Source: Tissierellia bacterium
GTDB taxonomy: Bacteria; Bacillota; Clostridia; Tissierellales; Peptoniphilaceae
NCBI GenBank assembly: GCA_030535395.1
Contig: JAUNLK010000015.1
Location: forward strand, 1-34,636
Direction of reading: 5' to 3'
DNA: 34,636 nucleotides
This document shows, in pieces, positions 1 through 7,417 of the stretch (its first letter is position 1; each line of letters starts with the position of its first letter). A program made the translations under genes and the position numbers. The notes beneath the pieces are model-generated. The model was not told the origin of the DNA, made no database searches, and saw only the letters and a list, made by a program, of their open reading frames with translations.

Positions 1-11
1 TTCAACGCAAA

Positions 12-46
12 TACCCCCTCTACTGGTTTGTCCAGTAAAGGGGGTA
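12..46 (-). terminator. Probable terminator hairpin after the ABC importer ATPase
   Basis: A long inverted repeat with one mismatch: arms 12-26 and 32-46 around a 5-nt loop. It lies 27 bases past the stop of the ABC ATPase gene on the minus strand. The minus-strand tail after the stem (tttgcgtt) is only weakly T-rich, so termination may be inefficient or the hairpin may protect the 3' end. Confidence 0.6.
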
Positions 47-72
47 CGTTTCACTCCGGGGGTCTCAATCTA

Positions 73-798
73 TTAAAGCACTTTCTTGAGAAAGCTCTGG
101 GTTCGCTGGTGCTTGGGGCGGTTGAAGACCTCCTCCGGGGGCCCATCCTCCAGGATGACGCCTCCGTCCATAAAGAGGATTCGGTCCCCCACCTCCCGGG
201 CAAAGCCCATCTCGTGGGTGACCACCACCATGGTCATGCCCTCAGCGGCCAGGGTCTTCATGACGTCCAGGACCTCCCCCACCATCTCGGGGTCCAGGGC
301 CGAGGTGGGCTCGTCAAAGAGCATCACCGCGGGCTTCATGGCCAGGGCCCGGACAATGGCGATCCGCTGTTTCTGCCCCCCGGAGAGGGAGGCGGGATAG
401 GCGTCCCGCTTGTCGGCCAGGCCCACCCGCTCCAGGAGCTTCATGGCGTAGTCCTCGGCCTCCTCCTTGGAAATTCCCTTGGCCAATTGGGGGGCCAGGG
501 TGATGTTTTCCATGACGGTCTTGTGGGGGAAGAGATTGAAGGACTGAAACACCATGCCCATCTCCTGGCGGAGCTGGTCGATGGGGGCATCGGGACTGGT
601 GATGTCGGTGTCCTTAAAGTAGACGGCCCCCCCAGTGGGCTCCTCCAGACGATTGAGGCAGCGGAGGAAAGTGGACTTCCCACTTCCCGAGGGGCCAATG
701 ACCACCACCACTTCCCCCTCCCGGATCTCCGTGGAAATTCCCTGGAGGACCTTGTGGTCGCCAAAGGCCTTTTCCAATTGTTCAACTTTGATGAGCAA
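73..798 (-). CDS. Polar amino-acid ABC transporter ATP-binding protein (GlnQ/HisP family)
   Basis: ATPase subunit that powers uptake of a polar amino acid with the permease and binding protein encoded just upstream. The 241-residue product shows Walker [10 protein letters not shown] (35-43), Q-loop Q85, signature LSGGQKQR (138-145), Walker [14 protein letters not shown] (158-170) and the switch histidine H195, all at usual spacing for this family, which is normally about 240 residues. The start is TTG at 798, chosen because AGGAGG lies 7 nt upstream, inside the end of the permease gene; the two genes overlap by 17 nt, which implies translational coupling. The substrate cannot be read from the ATPase. 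Last gene of a three-gene minus-strand operon. Confidence 0.95.
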   Translation of the reverse strand: MLIKVEQLEKAFGDHKVLQGISTEIREGEVVVVIGPSGSGKSTFLRCLNRLEEPTGGAVYFKDTDITSPDAPIDQLRQEMGMVFQSFNLFPHKTVMENITLAPQLAKGISKEEAEDYAMKLLERVGLADKRDAYPASLSGGQKQRIAIVRALAMKPAVMLFDEPTSALDPEMVGEVLDVMKTLAAEGMTMVVVTHEMGFAREVGDRILFMDGGVILEDGPPEEVFNRPKHQRTQSFLKKVL

Positions 799-1468
799 TG
801 TTCATCCTCCTCTCATAGACTGCCAAAATTTTGGACAGGAAGAACACCAGGATGAAGTAAATGGCCGCCGCCACCACATAGGAGGCCATGTAGCGCATGG
901 TGGTTCCGGAGACGATTCGGGCCTTAAACATCAAATCCTGGATCCCCACAAAGGACACAATGGCCGACTCCTTGATGAGGGTCACAAACTCGTTGCCGAT
1001 GGCGGGGAGAATGGTGCGCATGGCCTGGGGAAAGATGATCTCCCTCATGGTCTGCTTCTCCGTGAGACCCAGGGAGCGGGCGGCCTCCCCCTGACCCTTG
1101 TCCACGGAATTGAGCCCCCCTCGGAAGATCTCCGAGATATAGGCGGCGGAGTTGAGGCAGATGGTGATGACGGAGAGGACCAGGACATTCTTTAAAAAGC
1201 CGTACTGATCGGGAATCAGACTGATGAGGCCGTAACAGGCGATCATCACCTGAACCACCAGGGGGGTCCCCCGGATGAGCTCCACATAGGCCCCGGTGAT
1301 CTTTCGAATCACCGTCACCTTGCTCCTCCTGAGCATGGCCAGTATAAAGCCCACAATAAATCCAAAAAATACCCCAATGAGGGAGATGAGTATGGTGACT
1401 CCCGTCCCCTTTAAGTACATGGGGCCCCAGGTGCCCAAAAAGGACAGCCAACCTTGAAAACTAAGCAT
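782..1468 (-). CDS. Polar amino-acid ABC transporter permease (HisM/GlnP family)
   Basis: Inner-membrane channel subunit of the same importer. The 228-residue protein has an N-terminal membrane segment ([19 protein letters not shown]), the family motif RGTPLVVQ, and the cytoplasmic EAA-type coupling loop ([20 protein letters not shown]...LPAIGN) that docks on the ATPase, then a last membrane span near the C-terminus. Length is normal. ATG at 1468 follows AAAGGAG with 5 nt spacing. It lies 45 nt after the binding-protein gene, with a stem-loop in between, and overlaps the ATPase start. A single permease suggests a homodimer. Confidence 0.94.
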   Translation of the reverse strand: MLSFQGWLSFLGTWGPMYLKGTGVTILISLIGVFFGFIVGFILAMLRRSKVTVIRKITGAYVELIRGTPLVVQVMIACYGLISLIPDQYGFLKNVLVLSVITICLNSAAYISEIFRGGLNSVDKGQGEAARSLGLTEKQTMREIIFPQAMRTILPAIGNEFVTLIKESAIVSFVGIQDLMFKARIVSGTTMRYMASYVVAAAIYFILVFFLSKILAVYERRMNIAHQS

Positions 1469-1495
1469 AGAAACTCCTTTACACTAGAAAAGGAA

Positions 1496-1515
1496 AAAGG
1501 CTCCTGAGAGCCTTT
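1496..1515 (-). terminator. Stem-loop between binding-protein and permease genes
   Basis: Perfect 8-bp stem (AAAGGCTC/GAGCCTTT) with a 4-nt loop, overlapping the binding-protein stop codon and followed on the minus strand by TTCCTTTTC. Such leaky terminators or 3'-stabilising hairpins after solute-binding-protein genes are a known way to give more binding protein than membrane subunits. Inference from position and structure. Confidence 0.6.
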
Positions 1516-2440
1516 ATTGTGCCTGAGCTGCCTTGGAGGCCAGCTCAGAGTTGTTCTGAATGTATTCTTCCACTTTTCCCTCGTCCATGAGCTTTTTCAG
1601 GACTTCATTGTAGAAGGCCAGTGCCCCAGTTTCTCCATCGGGAGCGGCGATGGCATTGCCATCCTCTGGGGGAATGCCCATGTCCACCATGACCAAATCG
1701 TCATTGACGGCCACATACTGCTCCCCAGAACCCCCGGCGATGACCAGACCTTCGGAGGTCTTGTTCTTCACTTCCATAATGAGATTGTTGAGCTTGGAGT
1801 TGCTGGAGAGGACCACATCCTCGGGGAATTGCTCGAGAACGACGGTCTCTTGAGTGGTGGCCGTCTGTGCCCCCACTTTCTTCCCTGCAAAGTCCTCGGG
1901 GGTCTTGTACTTGTCCTGATCCTCCTTGCGGATGATGACCATTTGGGTGGTTTGATAGTAGATGTCGGTGAAATCCACCACTTCATCCCGTTCGGGGGTG
2001 GGCACCAGGCCCGCAATGGCGAGATCCGCCTGACCGGAGACCAGTGAGGGGATGACGGCATCGAAGTCCAAGTCCTTAATGGTAAGCTTCACCCCCAGGG
2101 TGTCGGCAATGGCCTGGGCGATGTCGATGTCAAAGCCCACAATTTTATCCTCGCCGTCTTCCAACACGTGGAACTCGAAGGGGGGATAGTCCGCGGAGGT
2201 GGACACCACCAGTTCCCCCTTGTCCTGAATGGCCTTGAGGACGGGATCATCGGGGACGGCCACATCCACTGCCATGGCGCCGGCGGCGGCATCTGCGCCA
2301 CCATTTTCCTCTGGAGCCGGGGCATTGCCCCCGCCGCCACCACAGGCCACCAGGGTGAGGGCCAGAGCGGAAAAAGTTGCTACTTTCAGTATGTTCTTCA
2401 TGGAATCTTTCAAGGTGGTCAATGTAAAGTTTGTTTTCAT
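1514..2440 (-). CDS. Polar amino-acid ABC transporter substrate-binding lipoprotein (SBP family 3)
   Basis: Extracytoplasmic receptor of the importer. The 308-residue product has a basic N-terminus, a hydrophobic segment and lipobox LVAC with acylated Cys at 33, then a Gly/Ala/Asn-rich linker and an SBP_bac_3 domain from about residue 68 (GELVVSTSADYPPFEF; VGFDIDIAQAIADTLGVKLTI; ADLAIAGLVPTPERDEVVDFTDIYY; motifs of the HisJ/GlnH group). ATG at 2440 is preferred over the internal ATG at 2401 because AGAGGAG sits 7 nt before it while the internal one has no ribosome binding site. The internal start would still carry a complete signal peptide. The ligand is not determined; cystine, glutamine or arginine/histidine are all possible. 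Confidence 0.93.
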   Translation of the reverse strand: MKTNFTLTTLKDSMKNILKVATFSALALTLVACGGGGGNAPAPEENGGADAAAGAMAVDVAVPDDPVLKAIQDKGELVVSTSADYPPFEFHVLEDGEDKIVGFDIDIAQAIADTLGVKLTIKDLDFDAVIPSLVSGQADLAIAGLVPTPERDEVVDFTDIYYQTTQMVIIRKEDQDKYKTPEDFAGKKVGAQTATTQETVVLEQFPEDVVLSSNSKLNNLIMEVKNKTSEGLVIAGGSGEQYVAVNDDLVMVDMGIPPEDGNAIAAPDGETGALAFYNEVLKKLMDEGKVEEYIQNNSELASKAAQAQ

Positions 2441-2489
2441 TTTTATTCTCCTCTGTACGATGTTGTGACAATAATCTTCCTACCGTAGA

Positions 2490-2535
2490 GAGGGTCTTCT
2501 CATACTTTTGGACGATGGGCGGACCCTCGTCCAAA
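2490..2535 (-). promoter_or_regulatory. Leader RNA of the ABC importer with competing hairpins
   Basis: Between the promoter at 2595-2623 and the binding-protein start there is a leader of about 145 nt. On the minus strand it forms a strong hairpin (plus 2507-2535: arms TTTGGACGA/TCGTCCAAA with an inner GGG/CCC). The GAGGGTC in its 5' arm (plus 2522-2528) is also perfectly complementary to a later GACCCTC (plus 2490-2496), so two exclusive folds are possible. I do not recognise a named riboswitch or T-box core. Confidence 0.4.
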
Positions 2536-2594
2536 GGCTCTTGTTATCAAAACCCAAGATTAAGGCCTCCTTTCCCCATTGGAATCTTTTTATT

Positions 2595-2623
2595 AGTCTA
2601 CTAAAGTGCACCCTTCCTTGCAA
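2595..2623 (-). promoter_or_regulatory. Candidate sigma-A promoter of the ABC importer operon
   Basis: On the minus strand TTGCAA (plus 2618-2623), 17 nt spacer, TAGACT (plus 2595-2600). Each hexamer matches the consensus at four of six positions with ideal spacing. It lies about 155 nt upstream of the binding-protein start and leaves room for the structured leader. Confidence 0.5.
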
Positions 2624-2653
2624 GTTCTCCTTGGAAACGGCGTTTCAGATCAT

Positions 2654-2690
2654 AAAAATCTCTTCAGGGGGAGGCGCAGAGTCGCCCCTC
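2654..2690 (-). terminator. yutG: Weak terminator after the yutG gene
   Basis: Immediately after the yutG stop, the minus strand can form a GC-rich stem (about 2671-2690, one G-U pair) followed after a short gap by ATTTTTA. The distance between stem and T-run makes it a weak candidate. Confidence 0.35.
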
Positions 2691-2693
2691 AGA

Positions 2694-3203
2694 CTATTGA
2701 ATGGACTGGGGATTGGCCCCGTCGTTGGAGTGGGCCAGGCGGGAGGCGGCTGCGGCGGCCACGGCCCCCACAATATCGTCGATAAAGGTGGTCACTTCCC
2801 GGCCCTTGCGCTCATCCAGCTCCTTGATGATCCCCACCTTCTCCTTGTCCAAAAAGCCGAAATTGGTGAGGCCAATGGAGCCGTAGATGTTCACAATGGA
2901 GAGGCTCAGGATCTCATCGATGCCGTAGAGGCCCTGGTCCTCCCGAATCATGGAGGCCACGGGCTCCTCTATGTGTCCCTCCTGGGTGGCCCGGTCAATG
3001 GCCAGGGCCGTGAGGACGGCGTGGATGGTCTCCCTCTTTTTCAAAACCGCCTGGACCTGCTCCACGCACTGGTCCATGGTGATCTCGCCGTAGTCCCGCT
3101 GGAGCTCAAAGACAATCTCTGCAATGGAGCGGAGGCTGATGCCCCGGGCTTCCAGTCGCTCCACGGTGATCTGGTACAGTTCTTCCATATCGTAAGTGTA
3201 CAT
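2694..3203 (-). CDS. yutG: YutG/phosphatidylglycerophosphatase A-family protein
   Basis: Resembles Bacillus YutG over its whole length: an N-terminal helical part (ARGISLRSIAEIVFELQ), a middle block ILSLSIVNIYGSIGLTNFGF and the diagnostic FIDDIVGAVAAAAASRLAH near the C-terminus, which in the PgpA-like fold carries the acidic metal-binding residues. The family is linked to dephosphorylation of phosphatidylglycerophosphate, but many Gram-positive YutG proteins lack proof of activity. 169 residues is the usual size. ATG at 3203 has AAGGAG 5 nt upstream. It is the last gene after the ApbE cluster, 51 nt behind the small membrane protein, probably co-transcribed. Lipid-related function is inference. 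Confidence 0.85.
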   Translation of the reverse strand: MYTYDMEELYQITVERLEARGISLRSIAEIVFELQRDYGEITMDQCVEQVQAVLKKRETIHAVLTALAIDRATQEGHIEEPVASMIREDQGLYGIDEILSLSIVNIYGSIGLTNFGFLDKEKVGIIKELDERKGREVTTFIDDIVGAVAAAAASRLAHSNDGANPQSIQ

Positions 3204-3254
3204 GGCATCTCCTTTTCTTTCACTGCTCTGTGGCGGGCTGGCCCCACCACTCCA

Positions 3255-3782
3255 CTACTTCCCCTCCATGGATCTTTTGAGTTCCCTCATTCTCCTCCTT
3301 TGATGGAGCCGCCACTTTCCCCGGAAAATAGTGAGGCTCATGATCAGGGGGGGCAGGACCATGGCCAGGGCCAAAATTCCCCAGCTGATCTCCCCCTCGG
3401 GGGCCCCCAGGGGGCGGAAAAAGACGGTGAAGAGGACTTGGGGCAGGAGGAGAAAGTCCATGGGCATTCGCAGGGGCTTGGAGAAGGGGAGGGCCTCAAA
3501 ATTCACTCCGGAGGCCCAGCCCACGGCCAAAATTCCCAGGCCCAGGAGGAGAAAAAACACCATCTGAAGGAGAATCTCCCACCAGGGGAGATTCTTCTTT
3601 AAAATCTTGGCCAAGAGGAGGTACAAGACCCCCGGAATCAACAGAAAGATCCCCCGGCCCAAGAGGGAGCCGTAGATGAGGCTCTGGCTCCCCTCCACCC
3701 GGTGGATGAGGAGGACCAAGAGGAGGGTAATGCCGCTGACCAGCAGCTGTATGAGGCTCATGAGGATGAGATTGCCCTTCAT
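3255..3782 (-). CDS. Small multi-pass membrane protein, unknown function
   Basis: A 175-residue hydrophobic protein with four likely membrane spans: residues about 3-25 (ILMSLIQLLVSGITLLLVLLI), 43-58, 67-90 (ILLQMVFFLLLGLGILAVGW) and 134-153 (WGILALAMVLPPLIMSLTIF), and a strongly basic C-terminal tail (GKWRLHQRRRMRELKRSMEGK), which suggests the C-terminus is cytoplasmic. No family is recognised. Its ATG overlaps the apbE stop (ATGA, 4 nt), so it is translationally coupled to the flavin transferase and may be its partner or a substrate-anchoring component; that role is inferred only from position. Confidence 0.75.
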   Translation of the reverse strand: MKGNLILMSLIQLLVSGITLLLVLLIHRVEGSQSLIYGSLLGRGIFLLIPGVLYLLLAKILKKNLPWWEILLQMVFFLLLGLGILAVGWASGVNFEALPFSKPLRMPMDFLLLPQVLFTVFFRPLGAPEGEISWGILALAMVLPPLIMSLTIFRGKWRLHQRRRMRELKRSMEGK

Positions 3783-4894
3783 GCCGCCTCCTGATTGGTG
3801 GCCCCTTGACTCTTGAGATTTTTGGAAAGACCCTCGGTGAAGGTGACGCTGCCGTCCCTGTGAATCCAGTAGGCCTCCACCCCATCCAGGGATTCCACCA
3901 ACGCCCTTGACTCCTCATAGGGGAGGCAGAAGGCGGTGGTGGAGAGGAAGTCCGCCAGGCCACTGTCCTCGGTGACAATGGTCACGGCCCTAAAGTGATC
4001 GGCGGGAAAGAGGGTCATTGGGTCAATGAGGTGGTGGTACAATTTGCCGTCCACCACATAGAAGCGCTGATAGTCGCCACTGGTGACCACGGAGGTATCG
4101 TTGATGTAGAGCTGGTCGATCATATTCTCCGCCTCGGGTTCCAGACCCGTGGCGGCATCGGGGTCCTGAAGGCCAATGCCAAAGTACTTCCGGTCGGCCT
4201 CCGGGGGGGTGCCAATGATCCGCACATTGCCCCCGGCGGAGATCAATGCGGCAGTAACGCCCATTTCCTCCAGCTCCTTTGCCACCAGCTCCGTGGCATA
4301 GCCCTTGGCCACGGCCCCCAGGTCAATTTTTCCCAGGGGATCTTTGATCTCCACGGCGTGCTCTTCGGGATAGAGGACGATGTTCTCCCTGAGGCTGTGC
4401 TTTGCCGCCTCCTCCAAAAGCTCCATGGGGGGCAGCTCCGCCACCTTGCCCTCCTGGACCTCCTCCTGGACATCCAGCCCCACCACATGGCCGTCCCGGT
4501 ACTCATGCCAAACATCGGTGACGGGGCCAATGGCGATATTGGTGACGCCATAGTTGTCGTAGCGCTCCAGGGAGAGCTCAATGAGATCGTAGAGCTCGGG
4601 GTCCAGGGCCACTTTCCCCTGGCCCGCCAGCTGATTCACTTCCATGAGGCTCATCTGATCCTCATAGGTATGATAGCCGTCGAATTTCTTGTGGAGTTCC
4701 AAAAAGCGGCTGTGGACATGGGCCCCGTACTCCTCCGCCTTTTCCTCGCTCTCGGCATAGTAGATGACCCGCACCACGGTATCGAAAGTGTCAAAAAAAG
4801 TCTGCTCGAATCGCTCCATCTGGACCTCTCTACCGCATCCTGCCAAAAAAAGGAGGCCCAGCAATAGGAAGATCCCCGTCAGATATCTTTTCAT
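3779..4894 (-). CDS. apbE: FAD:protein FMN transferase, lipoprotein (ApbE)
   Basis: Attaches FMN from FAD to Ser/Thr of extracytoplasmic flavoproteins (RnfG/NqrC-type or FMN-binding lipoproteins), Mg-dependent. The 371-residue product begins with a lipoprotein signal (FLLLGLLFLAGC, Cys20). Family blocks follow in order: FFDTFDTVV, IGPVTDVWHEY, the FAD-binding IDLGAVAKGYATELVAKEL and ISAGGNVRIIG, then VVTSGDYQRFYVVDGKLYHHLIDP and the metal-site region DSGLADFLSTTAFCL. The ATG at 4894 is chosen although the frame is open to 4978, because it starts a perfect lipoprotein signal and follows AAAGGGTG at a slightly long 12 nt. It lies downstream of a two-repeat lipoprotein, separated by a terminator, and overlaps the next membrane-protein gene. 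No Rnf or Nqr genes are nearby, so its substrate is not evident. Confidence 0.93.
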   Translation of the reverse strand: MKRYLTGIFLLLGLLFLAGCGREVQMERFEQTFFDTFDTVVRVIYYAESEEKAEEYGAHVHSRFLELHKKFDGYHTYEDQMSLMEVNQLAGQGKVALDPELYDLIELSLERYDNYGVTNIAIGPVTDVWHEYRDGHVVGLDVQEEVQEGKVAELPPMELLEEAAKHSLRENIVLYPEEHAVEIKDPLGKIDLGAVAKGYATELVAKELEEMGVTAALISAGGNVRIIGTPPEADRKYFGIGLQDPDAATGLEPEAENMIDQLYINDTSVVTSGDYQRFYVVDGKLYHHLIDPMTLFPADHFRAVTIVTEDSGLADFLSTTAFCLPYEESRALVESLDGVEAYWIHRDGSVTFTEGLSKNLKSQGATNQEAA

Positions 4895-4933
4895 TGGATT
4901 CCATTCACCCTTTCTAGTCGAGAAAATAGTATC

Positions 4934-4966
4934 AAAAAAAATGGACGGGTACAACGACCCGCCCAT
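4934..4966 (-). terminator. Strong terminator between the lipoprotein gene and apbE
   Basis: Minus strand: 10-bp stem (plus arms 4941-4950 and 4957-4966, one G-U pair), 6-nt loop, then an eight-T run (plus 4934-4941). It sits 13 nt after the lipoprotein stop, so apbE would be expressed by read-through or from a weak promoter just past it. Confidence 0.85.
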
Positions 4967-4978
4967 AAAATCCCACAA

Positions 4979-6094
4979 TTAGGAGTGTGCATTCTCCACT
5001 GCTGCAACCACATTATTTTGGAAATCACCAATGTCAATGGACACCGTGGAGGAGAGATCCGGGGTGTCGGCGACATTCATGTGACTCTCATCCCTCATTT
5101 TGGTGGGGATGGCCACCACTTCTTCAGCGGTCTTGCCAATGGTGTAGGCTTCAAAATTGTCCGCTTGCTCATACCATTCCAGGCCAATTTCAGAGGCCTT
5201 CTTCATGCCATAGGCATCCCCAAGTTCGTTCTTGGTCTGTACCTCTTCGGCATCGGCAAAGGCGCCATCGGCAAACTCAATGGAGGGCTGAACCACATCG
5301 ATGAGGGTTTGAACAATTTTGCCCTCTTGGTCCACGGCCACCCCAGTGGCGTAGATATTGAAGCCGACCTTGGTGGGCTTGCCCTCTTCCGCCTTGGAGC
5401 GGTCACTGGCGGCCAGGTCCAGACCGATGTAGGTGGCACCTGCTGCCTCTGCCTTGGTGGCATAGGCCTCCTCCACCAAAGACTGGAAGCTGCCAATGTC
5501 GATGGTGACGGAGCTTGCGAGATCCGGAGTGTCGGCTACATTTTGGTGCTTTTCATCCTTCACTTTGGTGGGGATGTTCTTCACTTCGTCCACGGTCTTG
5601 CCGGTGATGTAGTCGGCGAAAGCTTCCGCTTGCTCGTACCATTCCTTGCCAATTTCGGAGGCCTTCTTCATGCCATAGGCATCCCCCAGTACATTCTTGG
5701 ACTCAATTTCTTCAAAGGTGCCGGGAACGCCAGCCTCATCCAAAGTGATGGAAGGCTGAATTACGTCAAATTTGGCGGCCACAATTTTGCCTTCGCTGTC
5801 GAAGGCCACCAGGCCCGCATATCCGCCCCCACTGGCAGTGGCGGGCTTTTCGCCCTCAGCGTCGGTGCCTTTAATGCTTCCATCAAAGCCCATGCCGATG
5901 TGGGCAATTTCACCGGCGGCGACTTCAGTGGTTTCAGCTCCAGCGGCGTTGTTTTCCACTACATTTTCAGTTACAGCGGCATTATTGGCGGCATTTTCAG
6001 CGCCTTGATTGTTTTCCGCCGGCTGATTTTGACAGGCCACAAATACAGAAAGTGCCGTCACCGCCAGGGCGACAGTTTTGAGATTCTTTTTCAA
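4979..6094 (-). CDS. Surface lipoprotein with two tandem ~150-residue repeats, possibly redox/FMN related
   Basis: 371 residues with a lipoprotein signal (lipobox VFVAC, Cys21), a low-complexity Asn/Ala/Glu linker (22-60), then two homologous domains at about 61-213 and 219-368. Both hold LGDAYGMKKASEIG (136-149, 291-304), WYEQA, IPTK, and a C-terminal DTPDL-S-V-IDIG-F block. I have seen this domain type in lipoproteins of anaerobic Firmicutes; the last block looks like a degenerate FMN-binding-domain end, but the GAT residues that carry covalent FMN are missing. The start is TTG at 6094 with AAGGAGG 8-10 nt upstream. A near-consensus promoter and a terminator of its own suggest an abundant, independently expressed product. 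Location next to apbE hints at extracytoplasmic flavin chemistry (inference). Confidence 0.85.
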   Translation of the reverse strand: MKKNLKTVALAVTALSVFVACQNQPAENNQGAENAANNAAVTENVVENNAAGAETTEVAAGEIAHIGMGFDGSIKGTDAEGEKPATASGGGYAGLVAFDSEGKIVAAKFDVIQPSITLDEAGVPGTFEEIESKNVLGDAYGMKKASEIGKEWYEQAEAFADYITGKTVDEVKNIPTKVKDEKHQNVADTPDLASSVTIDIGSFQSLVEEAYATKAEAAGATYIGLDLAASDRSKAEEGKPTKVGFNIYATGVAVDQEGKIVQTLIDVVQPSIEFADGAFADAEEVQTKNELGDAYGMKKASEIGLEWYEQADNFEAYTIGKTAEEVVAIPTKMRDESHMNVADTPDLSSTVSIDIGDFQNNVVAAVENAHS

Positions 6095-6123
6095 TTGATT
6101 ACCCCTCCTTATGGGACCCAGTA

Positions 6124-6133
6124 TACCTAGGTA
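6124..6133. repeat. Perfect 10-bp palindrome downstream of the lipoprotein promoter
   Basis: TACCTAGGTA, perfectly self-complementary, lies between the -10 box (6146-6151) and the ribosome binding site of the lipoprotein gene. Its location is suitable for an operator. No known regulator site is recognised. Confidence 0.35.
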
Positions 6134-6145
6134 CTTAATAAGTGT

Positions 6146-6174
6146 AGTTTACAAAAATTGGAAAACAGTGTCAA
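6146..6174 (-). promoter_or_regulatory. Near-consensus sigma-A promoter of the lipoprotein gene
   Basis: Minus strand TTGACA (plus 6169-6174), 17 nt spacer, TAAACT (plus 6146-6151). The -35 is a perfect consensus. It is the best promoter in the window by eye and predicts strong expression of the two-repeat lipoprotein. Confidence 0.8.
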
Positions 6175-6355
6175 GAACTATTTGTCGTGAAAAAAATGAT
6201 AATTTTGTATACAATGGAAGGGCTTTATTTCAGTATCCTAAAAGAGATTTTTGCGGCCAGGAGGAAACCCCCGGCATCGGCAAACCTTTTCTCCTCCCCC
6301 GCGGCCCAAGGATTTCACTTCCCTCCCCCAGCCGCCACAGTCCCCGGGCAAAACG

Positions 6356-6364
6356 TGTTATAAT
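6356..6364 (+). promoter_or_regulatory. Extended -10 promoter of the degV gene
   Basis: TGTTATAAT, i.e. TGn plus a perfect TATAAT at 6359-6364, with no recognisable -35. A start near 6371 gives a ~30-nt leader to the ATG at 6402. The 6175-6355 stretch upstream shows no gene; it has an imperfect GC-rich inverted repeat (around 6254-6306) of unknown meaning. Confidence 0.6.
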
Positions 6365-6401
6365 AATTGGGAATGATTAGGAAATGAGGTGTACCGAAAC
6401 T

Positions 6402-7322
6402 ATGGAACCAGAACATCGTACCCACACGGTGGATCCACAGGACGGAAATCACAATTCGATACCCAAACCTCCCAACTACGATATTGTCATAGACTGCGCC
6501 CTGGATTTCACCCCGGGCCTCTTGGCCCTGGCCTCGGCGGAACAGATTCACTTTTCCTCCATGATGATGTCCCTGGGGGATGAGGAGGTGGAGATCTCCG
6601 TCCACTCCACGGAGGAACAATTCTGCAAGCTCTATGAAAGAATGTCAGAGGGCTTTGTTCCGGCCACCTCCGCCACTACCATTTTCGCCTACGAAAAGAC
6701 CTTCGAAGAAATTGCAAAACAGGGCCGAGATGTCCTCTGCCTCTGTCTCAGTGGCCAGCTGTCCAGCACCTTTGGCAACGCCGTCATGGCGGGGAGAAAT
6801 TTGCAGGAAAAATATCCCCAGCGAAAATTCGCCGTGGTGGATTCCAAAAGTGCCACCGCCAAGATGACCCGAGTTGTGGAGGCGGCCATTGACCACTGGA
6901 AAGAGGGCCTCTCCCTGGAGGAGAATGAAAAGCGTACCAGCGCCATCACCTCCCTCCCCGGCTTCGCCGTCATCCAGGACTTGGACTATCTGAAGCGCAG
7001 CGGTCGCCTCACAGCCACAGGCGCCTTCTTCGCCAAGGCCCTCCAGGTCCGCCCCATGATTGAAATTCTCTCCAATGGCAGCCTGACCGTCCTGGTGAAG
7101 ACCCGGGGAATGAAGCAGGCCTATCAGGTCCTGGTGGACAAGGCCCTGGAGCTCAGGGGGCACCGAAAGCCCCTGGTGGGCCACTGCAACAATTTGGAGG
7201 GAGCTTTGGAGCTCAAGGAGCGCATCCTGACCCAGACCCCCTACACCGAGGTGGAAATCTCCACGGTCAATCCCATCATAGGCACCCACTTGGGCCCCGG
7301 CGCCGTAATCATGGTCCTTTGA
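6402..7322 (+). CDS. DegV family fatty-acid-binding protein
   Basis: DegV/FakB-type protein that binds a fatty acid in a buried cavity, used by FakA-type kinases to feed exogenous fatty acids into phospholipid synthesis. Family blocks: YDIVIDCALDF near the N-terminus, VPATSATT, the ligand loop CLSGQLSSTFGNA, VVDSKSATAKM, the LKRSGRLTATGAFFAKALQVRPMIEI block and GTHLGPGA at the end. Length (306 residues) is slightly above the usual 280, owing to a ~25-residue hydrophilic N-terminal extension. ATG at 6402 is preferred over the in-frame ATG at 6384 because GAGGTG lies 10 nt before it, while the upstream codon has AGGA almost touching. No fakA in the window. Single-gene unit. Confidence 0.9.
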   Translation: MEPEHRTHTVDPQDGNHNSIPKPPNYDIVIDCALDFTPGLLALASAEQIHFSSMMMSLGDEEVEISVHSTEEQFCKLYERMSEGFVPATSATTIFAYEKTFEEIAKQGRDVLCLCLSGQLSSTFGNAVMAGRNLQEKYPQRKFAVVDSKSATAKMTRVVEAAIDHWKEGLSLEENEKRTSAITSLPGFAVIQDLDYLKRSGRLTATGAFFAKALQVRPMIEILSNGSLTVLVKTRGMKQAYQVLVDKALELRGHRKPLVGHCNNLEGALELKERILTQTPYTEVEISTVNPIIGTHLGPGAVIMVL

Positions 7323-7355
7323 GGGAGAAATATTCCCCAAAAATGGGGCAAAACC

Positions 7356-7385
7356 TTGGCAAGGCCACGACCTTTAGGATATAAT
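7356..7385 (+). promoter_or_regulatory. rplY: Promoter of the L25/Ctc gene
   Basis: TTGGCA at 7356-7361, 18 nt spacer, perfect TATAAT at 7380-7385, 33 nt before the ATG. It looks like a sigma-A promoter; no sigma-B-type motif is seen. Confidence 0.75.
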
Positions 7386-7417
7386 AACTGTTTGATTGAA
7401 CCAATACAGGAGGAATT

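Noticed and set aside
4895-4978. Longer apbE start (TTG at 4978)
   Set aside because: It would overlap the terminator hairpin and bury the lipoprotein signal behind 28 residues; the ATG at 4894 restores the expected N-terminus.
6254-6306. Riboswitch or terminator in the degV upstream region
   Set aside because: The inverted repeat is interrupted and long-looped, lies upstream of the likely start site and has no T-run.
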